Shown: piece after piece, positions 36,501-50,028 of the stretch
How the letters are laid out: each line of letters begins with the position of its first letter
How positions within the stretch are numbered: position 1 is the stretch's first letter
Source: Bombus terrestris
Taxonomy: Eukaryota; Arthropoda; Insecta; Hymenoptera; Apidae
Direction: 5' to 3'
Length of the DNA: 64,000 bases
Assembly: GCF_910591885.1 (NCBI RefSeq)
Contig: NC_063275.1
Coordinates: forward strand, 14,372,501-14,436,500
Notes under the pieces: model-generated
The model's database searches: none
Told to the model about the DNA's origin: nothing
The model's input: the letters and a program-made list of their open reading frames with translations, nothing else
Made by a program: the position numbers and the translations under genes

Positions 36501-39500
36501 TGTTGCGAGCGCAAATTGCAGAAACTCGCCCGCCGATGAGCAAAACGGGTAAATCTATGGAAGAAGGGCGAAAGCAGCCAGCTGAAAACTTCTCGAGTAG
36601 CTCGGTGCTCGAAACTTGCCAGAAAGTTCAAGTATCCCACCCTTCTCGAATGGCATTTTCGCGTTTTCTATTTTTTTCCTCCATTTCTTTTTGCTCCATT
36701 TTCTTCTTTTTTCTCTTCGTCCGTCACACTTCGCTCTTTAAACGTATGAACAGAGTTTCTTTTACGTCCACTTTAGTCTATTTCTCCCTCTGTCTCGTTC
36801 TTTATCGCGGTAACCACTGATCGACTACTGTATAGAGGAATTTTCGCGTGTGTACCGAACCGTGTTAACTATTCTCATAAAACACGTTTCGAGCTCTCCC
36901 AAACTATTTCACGACTTTTTCAACGTTCCCATATCTCTCGTCTACTTGTCGGATATATGGCGCACGAGACGTTTTTTTCACCCGCTCACTCGGGCGCCAT
37001 AGTTCCACCGGTTCGTTCGTGCTCGCGTCGATCGTCGATTCTTTTGAGAATCAGTGCCGGAAAAACGAGAACGATTCGGATAAAGTGGATGTAACGGGGA
37101 AACAGTCGTCGCGGGTTACAACTGTTCGTATCGGGACATTACTGTTGAATTGTCGCAGTAAAAGGGATTTATCGTGACACGTACAGAGTGTCATCTACAG
37201 AACGTTTCGGGATTTGATCGACTAACGTCAGGAACACTCTCTGGCGCGATAATTATTCTAAAACGCTCCTGTTGAAATGAAATATTATATATACAGCTTG
37301 TATTCTATTCTTGTAAATTAATTCAGATATTATCTCTGCATTGAAATATTAATATATTCTTTAAAAGTGCATTTTCTACATTTTTACGATAATAATGTAG
37401 GAACTTTACGGGAGTAAAACAGTGCATGAAAGTACGATAGGAATGATTTCGAGCATAGTCGAAGCACAAGTTTGTTTCTTTCCAAGTATGTTTATAAGGA
37501 AAGACATTATTAACGTTACAGATTGCTGTCGCCATTTTTTCTTCGCGATATCTCCACGAAGGAGTGGAATAACACGGATAATCCGTAAAATGAATTATCG
37601 TACGATATACGATCGACGGTTCTTGCAAAAACGGCAAAAGCCGTGCGAGCGATCGTAGCGTGACAACGCGCGCAGTACCATATACGACTGATTAAATTGC
37701 TACTCGTTTCTGAGTGTGTTTGAAATGCGTACACGCCAGCCGATACGAGGCAAACGTCCTCGCAACACTGGCTATTCGTCACAATCAATCAATGCGAGAA
37801 GCCTGTCAGCTAGAATAACAGAACAAAAAAAAAGGACGAGAAAAAAGACAAAAGCAGAAAGAAGAGAAAACGAGGAAAAGAGCGACAGAAAAAATTCCAC
37901 TTTCCAATATACTTTTCGAGCTCGCTATTGCACAGAAACGTCACGGTCGTGTTCATTTCGCTTTGGAAAGACGCGAAAACAAATTTCGCTCAGGGCAGTC
38001 CATGGTGGTAGCATTTGCAAAAAACACGCATCTTTGCCGTATTGTTTGTCAAAACGGTACATTCGATTTTCTCTAGATATTGAGTTTGAAAAATGCATCT
38101 GCGAATTCGATCGATGACAACATGCCGAAAAAATCGGAGCACTGATGCAACCGGACAGCTGTTGACGCTTCGTCGAACCGATGATCTTGAATTTCGCTGG
38201 CGAATTCGCGTACACATCCAATAATTGAAAATATTTCGACCGAATTTTTCAATCGTTTCTGATCCGTTTTGATAACAATCGTATATCTGTATACTACAAA
38301 ATATACTAGCAAATGTGCTGCAAATGTACAGACATTTATTTGAATTTAAATTTATATTCATCGCATAGGACAAAATTGCATAAAAAACCTATATACAAGC
38401 TCTGTATACTTAAAAATAAAATAATCGCAATAATCGTTAAATCCAATGTTTCAAATCCTCTCTGTTGTACAGAGGCAATAGCATAACAATCTCATCAAAT
38501 CTATGAAGCGTACACGTAACCCGTTCGATTGAATCAAAGGAGAGGGTTGACAAGCGTGGCGCGCGCGGTCCTACGAAGCAACGAAATCGGTGTGCGTCCG
38601 GCGTGCGAAAGATAGCCACGACGAACAGGAACGTCGAGACGGTGCGGTGGCATGACGTACGGCGTCGCGGTCAAAATATCGATCGGCCAATTATTCTCGT
38701 ATGAGTTACGACGGCCAACGATCGTGAATTAGATTAAGCCGGTGACACATGGTGATATGAGTTACGGGATCGTGTCCAATGTAGACCAAAGCGGCACGAA
38801 GATAATATGGGGAACGAGGAGTGTAGCCACCTATCTCATCCTTTCTCTCTCTTTCGTCCCTGATTTTCGCCATCTCCGTCTATCTTACTCTTCTCTCTTC
38901 CCTTCTCGCTATCTCGTTCACACACCGTCTCTGTGTTCTCTTCCCGTTCTGCCCAAGGTTTGAACAGCGTAATATAAACGGATACCTCAGCCGGGTCAGC
39001 AAGATTAGCCGGATCATCATGGAAGCACGAAGCAGCTACGATATCCGCGATCTGTTTTGAATACGAATTAACGATTGCTTTGGCAAAACGTCACAACTGT
39101 TCCGTTATTATTCGCCACTGCGTTCTATTCAGGCATTCGAGACTTCTTTCAATCTACATAGCCGGCTTTCTGACCGGAAAATGCAACTAGGTCAATGGAA
39201 TTGGCAGAATCATCGGTGAAACACGAATCGACACCGAAGCGATTCCATTCGCCTTTCTTTTCTTTTTTTTTTTTTTCAACCAAAGACATTCAGACGCGTT
39301 TAATAAAACGCTTTCCACGATCAACATAAAGTGCTTTGTCTCTGAAATTGGAACGTCTGATACTATAAAAAAAAAATGTATGTCTTGTGATAAACGATGA
39401 AATTCTTTTTACAGAATCCTATTATGTTTCTTCTTTGTATTACGAGAGAATACTTTTTCTCCTACATAGACGATGAACGTCTCTTCGTCGTTCCTCCCAG

Positions 39501-41209
39501 AAGATCGTTCCTCTCTCAAGACTACCCGACAATCTCCATATCGAAGAGGTCTCTTCCTCTTTCGAACGTGCTCGATCAAACATTTTTTACAATGATCTAG
39601 CGGGAGAGACTTTCATTGATTGATCCTTGCGATGAGCAGACTTGATTGAAGAATAGCTCGCGGCTGTTCGTATCCGTGACTCGCTGATCCAACGTAGCGG
39701 GGGCGGACTACGCAAATTGAGAGCTACAGGAGGTATAAAGTGGTCTCCTTGGCGAAATGATTTCTCTTGGAAATCAGAATTCCCGCACGGTGGATTGAAA
39801 TCCGTAATCGGAATCCCTTTTGCAGCAAGTTGAGCGCGAAACGAGTAAGTTTAAAATAAATCAGCAACACGAGCCTTCGCTTAGAACTTCGTTAATTATC
39901 GCTTCTTTGAACAAGTATTTTCCAAAATACCACACCAAATAGAACCGTGAAACGAGAACACGAGTTCGACCGACGAAAAGAACCAAACGTCTATTCATCG
40001 CTCGGATTTTACCCGTAAGACGTTCACGATGAAATGCCACGGAATCGAGAAATCGCGCATCTGATCATCTCGAAATGTAAAACGAACGAGAATATTTCCA
40101 GTCAGTACGTCGAACCTTCCCCTCTACCATGAGTGATTCGTAGAACCAATCAGAGTTCCGGAGAATCGACGTTGATAATTCGTTCCGATCTATCGATCAG
40201 CGGAAACCAAACCAAGCGGGAGCCGTTTCTCCGGTTCCCCGCGTCATAAATCAGACTCGGCTCTCGGCCGGGAATAAACCTTTGGCTGCGACTTGGACGA
40301 TTAGACTCGTTGGCTGAAAGTTGCCCAACTTTCCTCCTTCCCAATCTCCTTCGCCACCTTCTTCTCGATGTTCGTTTAACTATCCGACTGTACGGCCCGT
40401 CGAAGCTTTTCGAACTGGTTTCGGGCTTCGTTCGAACCATCGGTGAAGAAACGGCGAATCTCGAAGATACGGAAATGAGCAAGACCGAACAGGAAAAGAG
40501 ATTGATGATTAGAGGTAAGACGAAGAGGAGAATCACGAGAGGATGCGGGTAAGAAAAAATAAAGTTTCGTGTTGCTTGTTTTTTTTTCTTCTTCTTCTTT
40601 TCCTACCACGAGAAGTTGCCATCGAGCGAGATCGAAGAGATGGAAGGCTAACTTTCGAACGCCGTTTGATAATATACTCAAGGCAATGGGAATCGTACGT
40701 AATTGGCCTGGCCTTCCGTCGATACGAAGTCGATGAAGCCGACGAGAAAACTTGGCCTCCATCGATCGATCCGCGCGAGCCTCTCTCGCGATTCTCTCTC
40801 GTTTCTTTCTCCTCGACCACACGCTTCCGATCCTCCTTTTTCCCTCCACCGCTTCTCTTTTTTCCTTAATACTTTGAGAACGCGGTTCTTGCGCTCGTTC
40901 CTTTTATAGTCGGGAATTTGGCCGTAAGCTCGCGTAATTTACAAGATTTCGGGCTCGCGCGATAATAGAACTTCTGGCAGCTCTGTGTTTTGAGAGTTAA
41001 TCTTTAAGGAAGGAAGCTCATCTGCGTTTACTTTTAATTACATCGACTGATTAAACTGTCAGTTATATAGCTCCATCAAATTTTGTTCGTCTTGTTAAAC
41101 GCAATAAGGCCAATTATCTCAAAGAATTGGTAATTGTTTTAAACTCAGAAACCATACGAAGTTTAAACGCGAGAAACGGGAAATTCATTCGTCTTTTGAA
41201 TCGCCTCTT

Positions 41210-41228
41210 TCTCTCTCTCTCTCTCTCT
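41210..41228. repeat. (CT)9 microsatellite
   Basis: Short CT run embedded in a pyrimidine tract ending TTTTTACAG. The tract also makes a strong plus-strand splice-acceptor-like site at 41236, but no exon could be recognised after it. Confidence 0.85.
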
Positions 41229-42912
41229 TTTTACAGTACGATGGTAATTCGAGTAAAAAGTTGATTAGGAATATTAAATGACGTACTTCTCTGAATTACC
41301 GTGTAGTCCCGTGGATTTTTGTTCTCTGTACCCATTCGGACTAGCGCCTGAACAGCCTCTGGAGCAACTTTCAAAGCTCTTTACTACCCTTAGTTTTCCT
41401 TTCTTTGTCTTGCCGGTATTGTTTGCCGCTTTGTAGCAAATTCTGCGCGCACAGCGACGTTAATGTTTGAGAAAAATAGCCGACGGAAGTACGAGTGAAA
41501 GGGCCTACTCGGTAAAAAAAAAAGAGAGAGAAAAGAGGAAAAAGAGAAAAAGGGAATTCGTACGCGAGGCTTGTTGTTTCGCGCGGCTTAAAATCGGTAG
41601 TCGCGAGCGCGTTAGATGGATCGCGATTCAATTAAAATTAGATTAAAATGGAACCCCACGTGCACCCGGACAACGTTAATCCTACGTGAATTAATATTCA
41701 AAATTAATCGGATTTCGTTTCCATTCGGCGATGATTTTATATTTTCGTTGAGGCCGGCAGATTATTCGATGTAACGATACTTGCAAAAACGGATAGGATA
41801 GCTGGTGTTTGTAAATTAATGTAAACGAATGCTCGAGGATTAGACACGCATCAGAAGAAATAAATACGCCGAATAAATGGAACACCGGAGAAATCAACAT
41901 ATTGATGTAATGAACGATGCTGGAAATAATTATCCTCGCAGGTAACAGTGTAAGGAATTGAAACAACGTTATGCGTTCAACTTTTTTATTTAATGAGGGT
42001 CAGCGTCGAAAATACTTTGAAATCAAATCTGCTTCCAGAAGTGTGCACTTCTATCGATTTTATTTATTGTTATAGCTACACGTAATAGTTATAAATATTA
42101 AAAGGTAATAAAGTATCTTTTTAAAAACTAACATGAAAATGTACTGGATACATCAGGTAAAAAAGATTTTTCCAAATCGATAGGAAATATATCAAGCAAT
42201 TAATCCAAACACTCTAACTCTACGATTACGTCAGAGAATTATAAACATAATGTAATACACAATTTAAAAAAATAATGTTATCATAAATCTGGCAAAATAT
42301 TCCAACACGTACATTCAATAATGTAAATGTACGATAATATAATCAAACGAATTTTTTCCACGTAAATCGGAAGGAAGCGTAGACAGAGAACAAAAGGCGT
42401 TAAATATACAGAAAGAAAGGAATGAGGTGTATTTCATTTGTTACAGAACCCTTCATACTATAGTCCATTAAACCTACACAGCTACTCTTATTCACGAGCC
42501 GTTCACCACGAATTAAACATACGCAATTAACGCAAGCAACCAAGATTACATATTCTATCCGCCCTCTTCTATCAACGAAAAGGGGAAAGTCAAGAGCCCG
42601 GTGAGATTAGAAACCGGGGAACAAACCAACGTTGCTCGATTAAAGCGAATCTCGAAAAACGAGACGGACGTTTATTCGCGTGCTCGGCTTCCGCGTGGAC
42701 GACTGTTTTACATTTTAATTGGTCAAACAAATTACGCGGCGAGTCGAAGCAGGAATTCGCATGGTTGAATCACCGATTTCGACAGTCAGATTTCTCGTGT
42801 TCTATCGCCACGGCGAATGCAAACAAAATTCCGTGACTTACGCGCTCGAACGAGACCTCCAAGTGCACGAATGGTCGCGACGCTTCATCCACGCTGTCAA
42901 CGTTATCGTCGC

Positions 42913-42945
42913 GATGGCCGTTCGATGGCCGTTCAATGGCCGATG
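42913..42945. repeat. 11-bp tandem repeat, three units
   Basis: GATGGCCGTTC repeated as GATGGCCGTTC, GATGGCCGTTC, AATGGCCGATG. It sits directly before and overlaps the start of a 63-codon acidic open frame (42936-43127). Confidence 0.7.
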
Positions 42946-43225
42946 CCAGCCCCGAATCCGAGGGTGAGCTCGTAAAATCGTCGAGAGATCCGCCCGATAA
43001 CCAATGTTTTCCAATTTCCGGCAGCGTCGAGCACCCCGGCCGTACTACGGATTCAGATCGCGATGATATTCACCCCGAAATCGCCGCTCTCCATAAAGAA
43101 GATGTTTCGTTCGACATGCAAACGTAATCGCTACTGGCGTGGCGTTTATTTTATTCGTCTAATGAGAAACTGATATAAAATGATGCTGCACATCTAGTCG
43201 GAGTCCGTATTTCCTCAGAAAGCTA

Positions 43226-43310
43226 CAGTGGCTCGTGAAAGTATTCGAACGCTCGCAGTCATCTTTCAAAAATATATTATACGTGTTACATGGAACATTT
43301 GGAAGTTTCA
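43226..43310. mobile_element. Tc1/mariner-like terminus, solo
   Basis: Follows a TA at 43224-43225 and reads CAGTG then GCTCGTGAAAGTATTCGAAC, matching the left end of the element at 62370-62810. Similarity continues weakly for some 60 bases (ATATT.TA..CGT.....T...AAC). No inverse partner was found within about 700 bases, so it is probably a truncated copy; the right boundary is arbitrary. Confidence 0.55.
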
Positions 43311-44163
43311 TTAACACAGGCGTTTCACTGACCATTGACAAAGTTACGTAGTTTGTTTTAATTTAGCAAATGTATTGCGATCTGTTCATTGGTGCAATAG
43401 AAATAGTGTCTGACTCCTGACTGATTCTACTTATGTAAGCTCGAACTACTATCACATGAACGAAAAGTCAATTCAGTGGCGAGAATCAGTTAAATTCTTG
43501 TTACGCGAATGACTTGTTTCCCAATAATTTCTACCATATGGGTGTAGAATTTTTCATAATACTACTTGAAAGTAATGTGTCATTTCTATATTTTACTGCG
43601 GAAGATCGTACTCTACGATGTTTAAAGTTTCATATTGTCAGGGGTTAACAGAAGAAGAAAGGTAAAGGAATAAAACGATCAATGAGAGTCTAGAATTTAT
43701 AATACAGAATATATTGAATCGATACTTGTGAACGATACTCGTAAAGAATGCTATGTCGTCTTGCTCGCGTGAAAATCGAGACTACTGATATTCGGTTGCC
43801 TGTGTTATACCAATTCACCTAAGCAGGCATATACAGCTACAAACTCTCGAAACTCCAATATTATAATTCAAGATTCTATAAAAGTATTCCCAGAAACTTG
43901 TTTCGACAAAGAGGAAGGAGTAAATACTTCGTTTTCCTCGGAAAAGGAATTTTAACGAATAGAAAATTCATCCTTTTCTCCAAAGAACGTAAAATTATAA
44001 ATGATACAACATTGACTCTCCATTTCTAATAATAGCACGTCTCTGCAACGAAGAGAAGGAAGTGAAGAGAGACAGGAAGATGAAGGAAAAGAAAAGGAAG
44101 AGTTAGTCCGGAGTCTGTTAGTGAAGTCATTAGTAAGGCTCCTTAACAGGCTCTTACTTTAAA

Positions 44164-44235
44164 TGCGAGGGCAGTTGAAGTCAGCTCAAAGGATATAGTC
44201 GTATGAACGAGATAGTTAGACGAGGACTTTTGAAA
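44164..44235. repeat. Dispersed repeat, copy 1
   Basis: Shares GTCAG.TCA.AGGA, then GAACGAGATAGTTAGACGAG, then GACT with 63932-64000, where the corresponding piece is GAACAGTATAGTTAGCCAAG. About seven in ten bases match over the alignable stretch, in direct orientation. Probably fragments of one interspersed repeat family; class unknown. Confidence 0.45.
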
Positions 44236-44557
44236 ATTCCATGTTGACACGAATCCTTCTGATGCAAGAGAATCGTCAGAGTAATATAGTAACCTCCGTC
44301 ATTTAGTCAGCTCTTAAATTAAGGCAACACTGATTGACGCATTGAAACCTACAGACGCGTACACAGTGTCTTACGTTTACTAATAGAAATTGAAGCAAAA
44401 CTCTAATATCTACTTCGTGCTAGCTAAAGTTTCGAACTCTTAGTTTCATAGAATTCTGTCAATTCGCTTACGAAAATGCTGCAGCATGCGAACTTTGATA
44501 TCCGACCGTGAAGATTATACCTGCCACGGTGGCCAAATTTTGATTTCTAAATCCTGC

Positions 44558-44610
44558 TTTAGTTTAATTATATAATGCAAGTTTAGTTTAGTTCAATTAT
44601 ATAATACAAA
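44558..44610. repeat. Two-copy tandem repeat, ~29 bp
   Basis: TTTAGTTTAATTATATAATG and TTTAGTTCAATTATATAATA start 29 bases apart. Confidence 0.7.
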
Positions 44611-47345
44611 TGAGAAGTCACAGATACCAAAAACGATTTTTTTTGTATTTTAGTCAAATTCGAGAAAATTTTTAAGTAGCATAAAAGCGCAATTTGATCG
44701 AAAACTGCAGAAGAAACGCGTAGTATCTTTTCCCTAAGAAGTCCTTGGTAACAAAAGTCAGCCGTGATTTTTCGCGGTAATTAATCAAAGCGTAGATACA
44801 ACGAAAAGTCAAGGAACGTTCAAGATGAAGGATAGTTGGCACGCTTTGTAAACACATCTGTCGAGAGATAACGAGGGCACCACTCGCGACTTAAACGACG
44901 ACCGTAAACGAAGCCAAGGGTTGCAACGAGCGCTGTCGTTTTAGCGTCATCGGCGAGCAGCAACCTACCACGACTAGAAAATTAACAATAACGTCCTTCA
45001 GACATGGCGTGTCGCGTGTGCTCGTTACCTTGCTCGTCCAGACGTTTCTCCAACGACGTGTAAACGCTTCTCCGTGAAAGAAAGACAAACAAAACGGAGG
45101 GGTTGAAATAACGACAGGATAAAGATGAAAGCTGATATTGTGCAATGAAGTGGATACACGTACGATAGGAATCGTATACGTGGATTTTCAGAGAACCATG
45201 AATCGTCGTATCATAGCAATCTTATTCAAGAGATATCGTAGATTTCTATTACAAAAGAACCGTACGTCCTCGCAGAGGCAGTTGAATCTTATTTTACTTT
45301 CTATAGATATCGAATACGAGTTCTACCGAAAACATCAAATCTTTCTTCCATGAAAACCGTCCTTGCGATACACAAGATTTTTACAGAAATAGCACGCGGT
45401 ACATGGTGCTTTCGAGATTACCTTTGACAAGGATTCCGAATACACGTTTTGAACGATAATCCTGTTCTTTAGAAATCGCAAATATTCTTCCTTTTACAAA
45501 AATTCTATACAAATCAAAGATTTATATTTCACGGATGGAGGAAATCCACGTTGTACAAAATCCTGGCAGAGCAACATACCGTGTTTGGGAACATTCGTAA
45601 ATATTTCCAGACGGTGATCTCGAAACAGGTTCCTCAATTTCTCCTTTCACTGTAGACACGACGATACACACACTTGGCCTGGCACCGCAATCAACTTCGG
45701 CGACAGATGATGCGAAGCGTCCGCATTCAATGGAACAACGATGATGCACCACGACCAGGCACTTGCTCCATCGAATACACAAATATGCGCGGAGATTGTG
45801 TGTACAGCCGCGCGTAAACTCGCAGGAGAACATTAGTGCGACGGGTCACCAGATCAAACAACGTTGAAATCAAGGGGAAACCAGCTAAATTATATAACAC
45901 CACCTTCTGTGCTGCTTCCTGTTCGGTCAATGATATTGTTGGAGATAGTTGAACCAAAAGTTACATCCTACTGTAACACGGTCCAACAAAACGTAATTGA
46001 TTTTGGGGTTGATTTGAAGTACAGGTGATCAGTGGTCTTCGGCTATGGTCTCGAACAGAATATGAAATTTCCGTACAACCTGCATGCCATTATAATTACG
46101 AACGATGGTATCGAAGGTAGAAGTTTGCATAGTAAATTAATCTATCGGAAATTAACATTCAGAGATCTAAATAATCGAAGAAGGTTTCTGGAAGAAGACG
46201 GATTGTACAAATTGCTTCAGATCGCTCCGTTTTAGTTGTAAATTTAACGTTAGCTACGTTTCAATTGACAATTGCGAAAGCTTTTAAAAATCTTTATTCG
46301 TTTTATATTTACAAAATAGATAAAAATCTCATAAATAACTCCTGTTATGAAACTTATTTTTCTATTTCTTTACCCCTTCTGAATTTGAAAGTTATATTGG
46401 AAACTTTCAAGATAGTTTATTTCGAATTATATTTTTTTACACACAAGTCCAATTTATAATGAAAAATATCAGTGAGAAAAATATAGAAATGCTTCGATTA
46501 TGAATTTTCCTCGCGAATATTTAGACAATATTCCACTTAGATTCGGAGAGTAGTTTCTTAGAACACAGCATATACCGGGAAACACAGCTTAAAAGGTGCA
46601 ATTAGCCCGTAGGAGGATTAACGCTGGAGGACTTCGGTCCTGAGTAGAAGCGCGAACATAGAACACAAGTTGAGTAGAAAATAACGGTGCCGAGGGTCGA
46701 AAGGATGATCATTGGACGATATTGTCCTCGAGTGTTCGCGTCGCAGGACGTAATGTGTCCCGAAGGGAAGCGTATTCGTGATTACAGTGGAAAGCAACTA
46801 CTTAGTTGGCGACTTCTCGAGGCACGTCGATGGAAATGCCTGTCCTTCGGGGGTTCCATGCGAAATCAGGGCCTCGGGAAAACGGGGGGCGGACGTAAAA
46901 CGAGAGGCAATAAACGTGGATTAACGGTCAATTTCATAAAGTCGTATTCGCCCGAAGGAACTGTAAAGTAATGAAATTAATATATCATCATAACGAGCCT
47001 CGTTAAACACGCTCGGAACAACGGCTCGATGCGTTCATGCATCCAAATATGCCTACAATATTCTGTTATACGATACGTTCGTGCATTTACATTTAAAGTT
47101 ATGAAATTCTCTAAGAGATTGTAAGACTTTGTCTTCTAAATAGTTTGTAATCAACCGTGATAAATTTATAAAGTTTCCTTCCTTTTACGTTTCGATATTT
47201 CAATAATTAAAGTCAAGTTACCATTTATCGTTGATTCAACACTTCGTGTCGCAATAAATTGAGTTACACGTCTGTGATTTTTATGTAATTACTTAGTAAG
47301 AAGTCATGCTTGTTGTAATTTCCATTCGATCATACCTCAGCTGAA

Positions 47346-47412
47346 ACATTATTTTTAAACATTTTTAAACATTAATTTTTTAAACATTATTTTTAAACGT
47401 TTTAAACATTAT
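47346..47412. repeat. AT-rich tandem repeat of TTTTTAAACATT
   Basis: Five irregular copies of a 10-16 base unit based on ATTATTTTTAAAC, with variable T-run length. Local slippage-type repeat. Confidence 0.75.
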
Positions 47413-48391
47413 CTTCTAAAAAGTTTCCGTATGGGATAAAAATGATAGTTTACGGCAAATAATTATTTGACACACCTCAAGATTTTATATTTACAAACTC
47501 GTTATTATATTACGAAATATACAATCTCATTTTAAATTCGGACGGCTTCTAACTAAATCAGTATCCATAAAATACTACACTTTCATTTCGATCAACCCAC
47601 CGTTCTGTGCGTATATCGTCTATTATATCGTCTATTTCGAGGAAATCGTTGTCGTTCAACTCTGAAAAGTAATTTTATCAACACGTTATCGATCGTTTCG
47701 TTAACCTCGATGTTTCAACGAAACCGCTGGACAAACATAAAAAAACGTCGGTCCGCAGATGTCGGTAAAACGCAGCGCTTTTTTTCTCTCGGCGCACCGC
47801 ACTGTAGCGAAACTGCCGCGAAGAATACGCGTCGCGGCAAATTAACCGTCCACCGCTAAAATTACTTTCAGCCAGGATTAGATTAACACGAACGGCGTCG
47901 ACGAACATTCAAGCTCCCATTCTATACCGCGGTAACGCGGAATATTTCATTTTCACGGTTGGTCTCGATGCTGGAACAACGTGGATTAAGTAATCTCATT
48001 TCCTGCTTTCCAAAAGGAGACTGGAGAAATTTACGCCGCTTCGCGTCGATTCCTGACAGACAGCCGGAGATTAGGCACACCTCGCGGAAGAAAGTAGAAA
48101 CTTCTGTGTAACCAGAAACTCGTGGATAAAAGTTGTCTCCGGTTGCGAGCAAATCATCTCGAGATTAACCGAACGGGATTCTGTTATCGATTTCGATCTA
48201 CGTCCTCGACTCAGTCTTCCATTGGATCGCGAGTGCTCAAGATTGATTTGCACCAACTTTTAATTCTTGATTTACGGGAAGATTGTTGGTTCTGTGAGGT
48301 ATGGAACAGGCAGCTGCTTTGAAGAAACAGAGACGTAAAAAGTCTCAAAATGGGTGTTCTATAAGACACAAGAATTCTGAATTCTATTAAT

Positions 48392-48651
48392 TTAACACTA
48401 GAACTACTCATAGTTAACATGAAGCTATTTCTACCAAAACCAGTCAAAATGACTGGTCCTTAAAAAAATACGTAATAATAGAATATTTTTATATTTATTC
48501 ATTTATTAATTTCTTACGGAAGGAATTCCATGTTATGTAGTACATTTTTGATATTATTAATCGATCTGGGACCATGATCTCTAAATGAGAGTTGATACAT
48601 TTATAAAATTGTAGAATCAATCATTTCGACAGTGTGTATTTCCAGTGTTAA
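48392..48651. mobile_element. piggyBac-type MITE, 260 bp
   Basis: TTAA at both ends. Left terminus TTAACACTAGAACTAC and right terminus, inverse complement, TTAACACTGGAAATAC match at 14 of 16 positions. A subterminal palindrome ACCAGTCAAAATGACTGGT lies at 48439-48457, a feature I associate with insect piggyBac-type elements. No transposase coding sequence. Clear non-autonomous element. Confidence 0.8.
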
Positions 48652-49048
48652 AGAATCTTTTTCTCGGAAATTCATTGAAGCGAAGAAATCATTATTGATA
48701 TGTGTAGCATCGAGTTACGATTAATAACAAAATTATTGAAAGACTCGATACAGATACAGTAATTGAGAAAGTGATTCCAAAGTTTTGGTCAAATTTTTGG
48801 CAGTTTATATAATCTCAAGTTGTTACGTGTATTGAACCAAAAGCAGAGAGCGGAAGTTTTAAGATCCTGATTGTGTAAAAGATATTGTAAAATGAAGATA
48901 GCAATTGAACTAAAAAAGATCAACAATCGTCAGATACTTTACAGGCACCAAGCAATACATATAATTCTACTAGATACATTATCAATTCCATTACGCTGTA
49001 TGAGAGTTAGAAAAGGGACGTATGTTGTGGTCTAGATCGCGTCAATCT

Positions 49049-49228
49049 GTCAAATCCCAGGATTCCTCGATGGCGCCAATCGAAACCTACGAATCTGGGC
49101 TAGCCAAATCCTACAATTTAGGGTGACACCAGGCGAATCCCACAACTTCTGGGTGACGCTAACCGAGCTCGGGGTGGTGTCCTAATCGGATCCCACGAGA
49201 ATCCACGAAATAGAAGTGGTGACAGGCA
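49049..49228. repeat. Degenerate ~25-30 bp minisatellite array
   Basis: About six diverged units of 22-30 bp, such as CAAATCCCAGGATTCC, CAATCGAAACCTACGAATCT, CAAATCCTACAATTTAGGG and GGCGAATCCCACAACTTCTG. The unit is an AATC core, then a CCTAC/CCCAC word, then GGGTGAC-like sequence. Shares AATC-4N-CTACGA-T with the array at 9343-9550, so the two may be one family. Confidence 0.6.
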
Positions 49229-49980
49229 TCTTTACTTCCCTTGCGTCCCATTACTTTGCATTTTCATTATTCGTAAAAATCTTGCATTAGTATATTGGGT
49301 TTAAACATTTAAATATATGTATAGCAAATGATCTATTATTACTTTTATATATATATACATATATGTAATGTCCATCGTCGTACAGCATATAATTTTTAGA
49401 AATTTAAATAACGATGGTCGTCACTTTATTTAATTAAATGTGCTTTTAACTCGAACTACTTTAGCCAACATTTGAGATAGAGTCATGCATCAAAGCACAA
49501 CCTGCAAAAGCCTATACTGCCGAATCATCCTCGATCCAACTTTGGAATACCATCAAACATTTAAATATGTAAATTTGGTATTCTGTTTGCGAAGTACGGA
49601 CAGGTTATTCGCATTTCAAGCTGTCCCTGTGAGTGGCGGGAGAAAAGTCTATCCCCTTACAAACTATCCGCTAATGCTAAACTTTCCGTGGCGCACCCGT
49701 CCATTACGTTTATCTTATCTCGAAATGACGTATTTCAACCTATGACGCATGGTACACGGCGCGCAGCATCAATTTAGCACGATGCACCTCTTGATTCATT
49801 ATGATTCATTACTAAATAAAATACTCCGTTGCTCACAGAGTTGGGTTTTTTAAAATTAACTTACATTTAAAAATATCGAGTTCCCAGAATCTCGAGCAAG
49901 TTTAAAGTTATGCGTTTAAAATTCTACCAACAAAAACAGAAATTGCAAAAGTAGCCGGGAAATGGTCGATGAATATAGCA

Positions 49981-50028
49981 GCACTCCAAAACCGCAGCAC
50001 TCCAAAACCACAGCACTCAAAAGTCCAG
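49981..50028. repeat. 16-bp tandem repeat, three units
   Basis: GCACTCCAAAACCGCA, GCACTCCAAAACCACA and a decayed third unit GCACTCAAAAGTCCAG. Confidence 0.8.

Larger units (their letters stand above)
27132..42900. other. Non-coding stretch with purine- and pyrimidine-rich tracts
   Basis: No supported gene. Visible structure includes a GA-rich tract at 28797-28990, poly-A near 30899-30910, a perfect 11-bp hairpin at 33509-33533, pyrimidine tracts at 36655-36720 and 38843-38905, a GA/AA-rich tract at 37820-37890, a T-run at 39256-39276, a TTC run at 40579-40602 and (CT)9 at 41210-41228. CpG-rich spots at 29.2-29.5 kb and 36.9-37.1 kb might be promoters, but nothing distinguishes them from background by eye. 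Confidence 0.45.
44236..48391. other. Non-coding stretch
   Basis: No supported gene. Holds a two-copy ~29-bp repeat at 44558-44610 (TTTAGTT.AATTATATAAT.CAA) and the TTTTTAAACATT repeat cluster at 47346-47412. Open frames such as 46687-46971 and 45522-45833 have no recognisable domains. Confidence 0.45.

Noticed and set aside
40376..40849. 157-codon minus-strand open frame and overlapping plus-strand frames
   Set aside because: Built largely on low-complexity TTC/GAA tracts with Arg/Lys/Ser bias; no domain.
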